Positions 1-5,623 of a stretch of 5,623 bases of DNA are shown piece by piece. Origin of the DNA: Lysobacterales bacterium UBA5700. GTDB lineage: Bacteria; Pseudomonadota; Gammaproteobacteria; Xanthomonadales; Xanthomonadaceae. The number at the start of each line of letters is the position of its first letter. The first letter of the stretch is position 1. The stretch is taken from positions 1-5,623 of the forward strand of contig DIHI01000056.1 in NCBI GenBank assembly GCA_002420085.1. The letters are read 5' to 3'. The translations under genes were made by a program, and so were the position numbers. The notes beneath the pieces are model-generated. The model made no database searches and was not told the origin of the DNA. It saw only the letters and a list, made by a program, of their open reading frames with translations.

Positions 1-41
1 TCCTTGCCGATGCCCCTGCCGATAACGATGTCGGGGCTGAT

Positions 42-983
42 TCAGCCGGGGCCGGGCGTGCGCAGGCAATCCAGGCGTGCGGCTTCGAGGCTGCGGGGAA
101 TCTGCTCGACCAGGTGGTCGATGAATACTCGCACCGCTGGCAGCAGGCCGCGTCGGGAGGGGAACACCGCGTGGAAGATGCCTTGCGGCAAGCTCCAGTC
201 CGGCAGCACCTGTTCCAGTTCGCCTGCACCCACCTGGTCGGCGCAGACGGTCTCCGGCAGCAGGGCGATTCCGAGTCCGGCGACGGCGGCACTGAGCAGT
301 ACCGGAAAATCGTGAGCGATCAGACGCGGCTGAATCTCGCTGCGCTCGATGCGACCATCCGGGCCGTGCAGTTCCCAGCGGGGCCGGGCTTCGTCGCCGG
401 TCATCGCCAGGGTGACATGACTGGCCAGGTTGGCCGGGCTGGTTGGCCGGCCGCGTCGGGCGAGGTAGCGCGGGCTGGCGACCAGAAGCTGCTGGACGGT
501 GCCGAACCGACGCATGACCAGGTCGCCGTCATCGTTCAACTGGCTGCGCACCCGCAGGGCGATGTCGAAGCCTTCGTTGATCAGGTCGACTCGACGATTG
601 CTGACTTCGAGTTGGATGCGCACCTGCGGGTGGTCGGCCAGAAACTGCGGCAGCAGTCCGGCCAGGTGCTGCTGGGCGATCTGCACCGGACAGGCAACCC
701 GCACCAGGCCGCGCGGTTCGGCACTCAGGCGGTCCACGGCTTCGCGCGCCGACTGCGCCTCGGCGATCATCGCCTGGGCGTGGCGAAAGACATTCCGGCC
801 GACTTCGGTGACCGCGAAGCGCCGGGCCGAGCGTTGCAGCAGGCGGGTGCCGAGGGTCTCTTCGAGGTGTGCGACGCGCCGACTCAGGCGTGATTTCGAG
901 ATGCCCAGGACGCGCTCGGCTGCGGCGTAGCCGCCATGTTCGACCACCATGGCGAAGTAGTACAGATCGTTGAGGTCGTTCAT
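42..983 (-). CDS. LysR-family transcriptional regulator (CrgA/AaeR-like subgroup)
   Basis: This is a 313-residue DNA-binding regulator of standard LysR length (about 300). The N-terminal winged helix-turn-helix spans residues 1-60; the recognition helix region is around ISKSRLSRRVAHLE (28-41), followed by the usual ETLGTRLLQRSAR wing. A linker helix (61-88) leads to a periplasmic-binding-protein-like effector domain from about residue 92 (LVRVACPV) to about 295. The run NRRVDLINEGFDIALRV (129-145) is characteristic of the CrgA/AaeR-like group. The protein is cytoplasmic with no membrane segment. It starts 36 bases after serS on the same strand, so read-through from serS is possible. The upstream Shine-Dalgarno is weak (GGAA about 10 bases before ATG). 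LysR regulators usually control a divergent neighbour, but none is visible here, so the target and inducer are unknown. The family call is firm; subgroup and function are inference. Confidence 0.93.
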   Translation of the reverse strand: MNDLNDLYYFAMVVEHGGYAAAERVLGISKSRLSRRVAHLEETLGTRLLQRSARRFAVTEVGRNVFRHAQAMIAEAQSAREAVDRLSAEPRGLVRVACPVQIAQQHLAGLLPQFLADHPQVRIQLEVSNRRVDLINEGFDIALRVRSQLNDDGDLVMRRFGTVQQLLVASPRYLARRGRPTSPANLASHVTLAMTGDEARPRWELHGPDGRIERSEIQPRLIAHDFPVLLSAAVAGLGIALLPETVCADQVGAGELEQVLPDWSLPQGIFHAVFPSRRGLLPAVRVFIDHLVEQIPRSLEAARLDCLRTPGPG

Positions 984-1019
984 GGCGGCTGTCTTCCGAG
1001 TGGGGGCCGGCGGGTGCCG

Positions 1020-2365
<1,346 letters not shown>

Positions 2366-2413
2366 ACCGGCGACCGCTCGGCCGCATACCTCCGGCACCG
2401 ATCAGCAACCGGC

Positions 2414-2806
2414 TCAGGTCCACCAGGCTCGTCCGATTCGCCAGCCGAGCGCCACCGCCGCCACCCCGAGCACGGTGTGGCTGGCCAGCATCAGGGCCGC
2501 CCACAGCCAGCGTTCGGCGCGCAGCAATTGCCACAGTTCGATGCCGAGCACCGAGAACGTGGTCAACGCGCCGAGAAACCCGACCACCAGCAGATTGCGC
2601 CAGAACGCGGCATCGACCCGCGTCTCGATCCACACCAGGATCAGGCCGGCAAGCAGGCAGCCGAGGACATTGGCGACCAGGGTCGCGACCGGCAGGCCGC
2701 CCCAGCCGGCCCGGACGAATCCGACATTCAGGGCATAGCGGGCCAGGGCACCGGCCGCGCCGCCGAGCGCGACCGCACCGGCATGACCGAGATGGAAGGC
2801 GCTCAC
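2414..2806 (-). CDS. crcB: Fluoride ion channel CrcB/Fluc
   Basis: This is a small inner-membrane channel that exports fluoride and works as an antiparallel dimer. The 130-residue product has four hydrophobic helices: about 8-29, 38-60, 70-92 and 100-122. Family marks are GGAAGALARY (15-24, with the conserved Arg23), the Asn46 of VANVLGC, and GFLGALTTFS (76-85) in the third helix at the broken-helix and central Na+ site. Position 87, where many members have the second phenylalanine of the Phe box (TTFSTF), is leucine here (TTFSVL). The start is GTG at 2806, sharing GTGA with the rarA stop, with GGAGG four bases upstream. The overlap points to translational coupling with rarA. No fluoride riboswitch can precede it in this arrangement unless it lies upstream of rarA, and none was recognised there. 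Codon use is like serS. Confidence 0.95.
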   Translation of the reverse strand: MSAFHLGHAGAVALGGAAGALARYALNVGFVRAGWGGLPVATLVANVLGCLLAGLILVWIETRVDAAFWRNLLVVGFLGALTTFSVLGIELWQLLRAERWLWAALMLASHTVLGVAAVALGWRIGRAWWT

Positions 2807-4137
2807 GAACCCTCCGAATCGCGGTCACCGGCCGCCCGAATGGCGTCGGCGCGCAACATCCGCAGGCGATCGAGTTTTTCCTTCAGCTTGATCTCCAGAC
2901 CGCGCTCGACCGGCCGGTAGTAGACGGTTTCACCCATGGCGTCGGGGAAACAGCACTGTTCGAGCGCGACACCACCCTCGAAATCGTGGTCGTAGCGATA
3001 GTTCCTGCCATGGCCCAGGCGCTTGAGCAGGCCGGTCGGGGCATTGCGCAGGGGCAGCGGCACCGGCAGCGTGCCGGACGCCCGGACATCGCTCATCGCC
3101 TGTTTGAAGGCGACGTAGGCAGCATTGGACTTGGCCGTGCAGGCCAGATAGACCGCCACCTGGGCCAGTGCCAGCTCGCCTTCCGGACTGCCCAGCCGAT
3201 CGTAGGCATCCCAGGCTTCGGTGGCCATCGCCAAGGCGCGCGGATCGGCCAGCCCGATATCCTCGATCGCCATGCGCACGAGCCGGCGCGCGAGATAAAG
3301 CGGGTCCTCGCCGTCGACCAGCATGCGCGCGAGCCAGTAAAGCGCGGCTTGCGGATCGCTGCCGCGCAGGCTTTTGTGGAGCGCGGACATGAGGTTGTAA
3401 TGGCCGTCGCGGTCCCTGTCATAGACCGGCATGCGGCGGTGGAGCAGCGCGGCGAGCGCCGACGGATCGAGCGCTTCGGTCACGCCGGCGGCGAGCAAGG
3501 CTTCGACTTGCCCCAAGAGGAAGCGGCCATCGCCATCGGCGCTGGTAACGAGCGCCGCACGCGCATCTCCGGTGAGCGGGAGTGCGGTGCCGGTCGCCGC
3601 TTCGGCGCGCGCAAGCAGCGTGGCGAGCGCGGCATCATCGAGGCGGTGGAGCACCAGCACCTGCGTGCGGCTCAAGAGCGCTGCGTTCAATGCAAAGCTG
3701 GGGTTTTCGGTGGTCGCGCCGACCAGCACGACGGTGCCGCGTTCGACATAGGGCAGGAAACCGTCCTGCTGCGCGCGGTTGAAGCGGTGGATTTCATCCA
3801 CGAACAGCAAGGTGCGCTGGCCGGTCGCGGCCAGCCTGTCGGCATCGGCAAAGGCGGCCTTGAGGTCGGCAACGCCCGAGAAAACCGCGCTGAGCTGATG
3901 AAAGCGCAAACCCACCGCGTCGGCGAGCAGCCGCGCAATGCTGGTCTTTCCGGTACCCGGCGGACCCCACAGGATGATCGAGGCAAGGCTGTGGTTTGCC
4001 ACCATCCGCCCAAGCGCACCGTCGGGGCCGGTGAGATGGTCCTGCCCGACGACATCGGCGAGCGATACCGGGCGGAGGCGTTCGGCGAGCGGGGCGGCAG
4101 CGGGCGGCAGCGGGGTGGCGGGGAAGAGGTCGGTCAT
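2803..4137 (-). CDS. rarA: Replication-associated recombination protein A (AAA+ ATPase)
   Basis: RarA (MgsA) is a cytoplasmic clamp-loader-like ATPase that acts at stalled replication forks, with single-stranded DNA-binding protein as a partner in other bacteria. The 444-residue product has normal length. It shows Walker A GPPGTGKTS (58-66), Walker B LLFVDEIHRF (110-119), sensor 1 VGATTENPSF (139-148), a sensor 2 region around DGDGRFLL (201-208), and the C-terminal tetramerisation part with HYNLMSALHKSLRGSDPQAALYW in two blocks (246-268), IEDIGLADPRAL (291-302) and LGSPEGELALAQ (315-326). The ATG at 4137 lies seven bases from an inverted repeat and has only a weak GAAG ribosome site. The gene ends in a GTGA overlap with crcB. 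It is odd that leucine codon choice switches inside the gene: by hand count CTC is 25 of 48 before residue 287 and 3 of 18 after residue 290, while CTG goes from 12 of 48 to 13 of 18. The N-terminal half looks alphaproteobacterial and the C-terminal part gammaproteobacterial, so the frame is intact but the gene may be a chimera. Confidence 0.95.
   Translation of the reverse strand: MTDLFPATPLPPAAAPLAERLRPVSLADVVGQDHLTGPDGALGRMVANHSLASIILWGPPGTGKTSIARLLADAVGLRFHQLSAVFSGVADLKAAFADADRLAATGQRTLLFVDEIHRFNRAQQDGFLPYVERGTVVLVGATTENPSFALNAALLSRTQVLVLHRLDDAALATLLARAEAATGTALPLTGDARAALVTSADGDGRFLLGQVEALLAAGVTEALDPSALAALLHRRMPVYDRDRDGHYNLMSALHKSLRGSDPQAALYWLARMLVDGEDPLYLARRLVRMAIEDIGLADPRALAMATEAWDAYDRLGSPEGELALAQVAVYLACTAKSNAAYVAFKQAMSDVRASGTLPVPLPLRNAPTGLLKRLGHGRNYRYDHDFEGGVALEQCCFPDAMGETVYYRPVERGLEIKLKEKLDRLRMLRADAIRAAGDRDSEGS
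2811..2815 (-). promoter_or_regulatory. Shine-Dalgarno sequence of crcB inside the rarA 3' end
   Basis: On the minus strand GGAGG lies four bases before the GTG at 2806, embedded in the last rarA codons. It supports the non-ATG start and the GTGA overlap. Confidence 0.7.
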
Positions 4138-4144
4138 TTTACTT

Positions 4145-4221
4145 CGTCATTGCGAGCGGAGCGAAGCAATCCAGGACAGTGTTGCGCCGCTCTGGATTGC
4201 TTCGCTGCGCTCGCAATGACG
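4145..4221. repeat. REP-like inverted repeat (30-base arms) in the rarA leader
   Basis: The arms 4145-4174 and 4192-4221 are inverted copies matching at 29 of 30 positions, around a 17-base spacer. Each arm carries the core ATTGCGAGC and GAAGCAATCC. The element fills most of the 96-base gap between the glycosyltransferase stop and the rarA start. In RNA it would form a long, stable hairpin ending seven bases from the rarA ATG. On the minus strand no T-run follows it, so it does not look like a classical terminator; on the plus strand TTTTCTT follows, but no plus-strand gene ends here. From memory, copies of this motif are widespread in intergenic DNA of sphingomonads and some other alphaproteobacteria. 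Confidence 0.9.
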
Positions 4222-4233
4222 CATTTTCTTGGC

Positions 4234-5415
4234 TCACCGGATCGCCGCATCGCTCACCGGCCCCAGCCCCCGCCGGCGGTGAGCGATCAGGCGGAGGTAG
4301 TTGTCGGCAACGGTCTGGTTGATTGCGTCCCAGCTGAATTCGCGGCTGCGCGCCTCGCCCGCCATGCCGTGCGCGGCGCGCCGTGCGGGGTCGGTGCAAT
4401 AGGCGGCGAGCGCGTCGGCATATTGACCGATCGCGCCGGGCGGAACGAGACGTCCAGAGCGGCCATCGCTGACCAGGCTTTGGCTGCCGGTTGCCTGGGC
4501 CGCGACGACGGGCAGGCCGCACGCCATGGCTTCCAGCGTCACATTACCAAAGGTTTCGGTGACCGACGGGTTGAACAGCATGTCCATCGACGCGACTGCG
4601 CGCGCAAGATCCACGCCGCCCTGAAAGCCGACGAAATGGGCGTTGGGCAAACGGCTTTCGAACCAGTCGCGCGCCGGGCCTTCGCCCACCACCAGCACGT
4701 CATGATCGACGCCGCGGCGGCGCAGCTGGTCGATAGTGTCGGCGAACACATCGAGCCCCTTTTCCATCACCAGCCGCCCGAGAAAACCAATGACCGGGGT
4801 GGCATCGGCGATGCCCAATTTCTGCCGCCAGGCCAGGTCGCGCCGATCGGGGCCGAAAATGGTGCGGTCGACACCACGCGACCAGATGTCGATGTCGTAA
4901 TTCATCCGCTGTTCGCGCAGCAGTTGGGCCATGGATTCCGACGGCGTGACGAGGGCGTCGCAGCGGCGATAAAGTTTGCGCAGCCATGCCACCATCAACG
5001 GTTCGATGAAGGCGAGGTTGTAATAGCGGAAATAGGTTTCAAAGCGCGTGTGCACCGACGCCAGCACCGGCAAATTGCGCGCCGCCGCCCAGCGCCGCGC
5101 CTGGCGGCTGACGCGGTCGGGGCTGGAAATATGGATGATATTGGGCGCAAATGCAGCCAGATCGGCCTTCACCCGCCCCGACAGGCGCAGCGGCAGGCGA
5201 TATTCGGGGCGGTTGGGGATTATCATCGACGGCACGCTGACCAGATCACCGGTGGGTTCAAATGCGGGCTTTGCGACCGTGGGCGAATAGACGCGCACCG
5301 CCGCGCCCTGGCGCAGCAGATATTCGACCAGCCGGTTGAGCGCCTTGTTCGCGCCGTCGACGGTCATGTTGTAATTGCCGCTGAACAGGGCAATGCGCAG
5401 GTCGCTGGTTTGCAT
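4234..5415 (-). CDS. GT4-family glycosyltransferase
   Basis: This is a retaining, nucleotide-sugar-dependent glycosyltransferase of 393 residues with the GT-B two-domain fold. The N-terminal acceptor domain begins IALFSGNYNMTVDGANKALN (8-27), with the DG-x-N-x-x-LNRL pattern seen in lipid-directed mannosyl- or glucosyltransferases of this group. It continues through IIHISSPD (93-100) and SVHTRFETY (120-128). The C-terminal donor domain has FLGRLVMEKGLDVF (211-224), VVGEGP (242-247) and the E-x7-E motif ETFGNVTLE (Glu287, Glu295), followed by MACGLPVVA (297-305). There is no signal peptide; it is probably cytoplasmic or bound to the inner face of the inner membrane. It looks like the sphingomonad version of enzymes annotated as GT4 or MgtA/SqdX-like. 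Donor and acceptor cannot be read from sequence; a membrane glycolipid or exopolysaccharide is a guess. It stands alone between two repeat-bearing gaps, with no clear Shine-Dalgarno or promoter. Leucine is mostly CTG, unlike the neighbouring 5' half of rarA. Confidence 0.9.
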   Translation of the reverse strand: MQTSDLRIALFSGNYNMTVDGANKALNRLVEYLLRQGAAVRVYSPTVAKPAFEPTGDLVSVPSMIIPNRPEYRLPLRLSGRVKADLAAFAPNIIHISSPDRVSRQARRWAAARNLPVLASVHTRFETYFRYYNLAFIEPLMVAWLRKLYRRCDALVTPSESMAQLLREQRMNYDIDIWSRGVDRTIFGPDRRDLAWRQKLGIADATPVIGFLGRLVMEKGLDVFADTIDQLRRRGVDHDVLVVGEGPARDWFESRLPNAHFVGFQGGVDLARAVASMDMLFNPSVTETFGNVTLEAMACGLPVVAAQATGSQSLVSDGRSGRLVPPGAIGQYADALAAYCTDPARRAAHGMAGEARSREFSWDAINQTVADNYLRLIAHRRRGLGPVSDAAIR

Positions 5416-5473
5416 TTCGTTGGATTAGCGGGGTTTGGATGGGGGCGCAAATAGGGGGAATTTCGTTCCGCCA

Positions 5474-5557
5474 CCCGTTCGCGTCGAGCGAAGTCGAGAT
5501 ACCCGGCGGCTTGTGGCATTACCGATGGGCCTCTCGACTTCGCTCGAGGCAAACGGG
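5474..5557. repeat. Inverted repeat with TCGAGCGAAGTCGAGA arms
   Basis: The arms 5474-5499 and 5532-5557 are inverted copies matching at 24 of 26 positions, around a 32-base spacer. The core TCGAGCGAAGTCGAGA is intact in both. It occupies about half of the 157-base gap between the partial gene at the right edge and the glycosyltransferase, with one arm 15 bases after the partial gene's stop. It could cap that transcript as a hairpin, though no T-run follows on the minus strand. From memory the core is a common intergenic repeat in sphingomonads. It is a different family from the element at 4145-4221. Confidence 0.85.
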
Positions 5558-5572
5558 AATTTGGGTTGGGCC

Positions 5573-5623
5573 TCAGCCCTTCGCCAGCGCCTTGATCGCC
5601 TTGTCGACCTGCGCCTTGTCGGC
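5573..5623 (-). CDS. C-terminal end of an unidentified protein (cut by window edge)
   Basis: The last 16 codons and a TGA stop are present, reading ADKAQVDKAIKALAKG. The tail is lysine- and alanine-rich and would form an amphipathic helix. The codons are strongly GC-ending (AAG, GCG, GAC, GTC), as expected of a real gene in this genome, and the frame is open to the window edge. Too little is present to name a family. The gene runs in the same direction as the glycosyltransferase, 157 bases upstream of it, with an inverted repeat between, so it is probably a separate transcription unit. Confidence 0.55.
   Translation of the reverse strand, partial: ADKAQVDKAIKALAKG

Noticed and set aside
12..37. 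Possible terminator hairpin after lysR (GCCCC ... GGGGC)
   Set aside because: Only five clean pairs around a 16-base loop and no T-run on the minus strand.
2803..4137. Frameshift or pseudogene in rarA
   Set aside because: Despite the compositional switch, the frame is continuous, the length is normal and all ATPase motifs are intact.
4145..4221. Intrinsic terminator of the glycosyltransferase gene
   Set aside because: The hairpin is strong but no T-run follows it in the minus direction, and the sequence is better explained as a dispersed repeat.
5416..5460. Promoter upstream of the glycosyltransferase (TTTGCG, 17 bases, CTAATC)
   Set aside because: Both boxes are poor matches and the spacing alone is not evidence.

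Overview
The window is a GC-rich proteobacterial segment in which every supported gene lies on the minus strand. Read in the direction of transcription (right to left), it holds the last 16 codons of an unrecognised gene, a GT4-type glycosyltransferase, the AAA+ ATPase gene rarA, the fluoride channel gene crcB, the seryl-tRNA synthetase gene serS, and a LysR-type regulator. No tRNA, rRNA, CRISPR array or transposase was found, and no gene-free stretch exceeds about 160 bases.

Right part (about 4138-5623): the glycosyltransferase (4234-5415) resembles sphingomonad-type alphaproteobacterial GT4 enzymes. It is flanked on both sides by short imperfect inverted repeats, 4145-4221 and 5474-5557, whose core motifs are of a kind I associate with sphingomonad intergenic DNA. 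Left part (42-2806): rarA (3' end), crcB, serS and lysR read like a gammaproteobacterial (Xanthomonadaceae-like) locus. There the order rarA-crcB-serS is familiar, usually with lolA upstream of rarA. Here the glycosyltransferase sits where lolA would be expected.

The two parts meet inside rarA. The N-terminal ATPase half looks alphaproteobacterial and favours the leucine codon CTC. The C-terminal part looks gammaproteobacterial and strongly favours CTG, with the switch near residue 287 (around base 3275). The simplest explanations are a chimeric (metagenomic) assembly joined in a conserved stretch of rarA, or a real intragenic recombination. This is the observation most worth checking, because it decides whether the window is one genome at all.

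Functionally, rarA and crcB overlap by four bases (GTGA) and should be translated together. serS has a good Shine-Dalgarno sequence and a plausible promoter of its own in the 116-base gap after crcB. lysR starts 36 bases after serS and may be read through from it. Apart from the possible junction these are ordinary housekeeping and regulatory genes, and I see no sign of a new defence, mobile or biosynthetic system.
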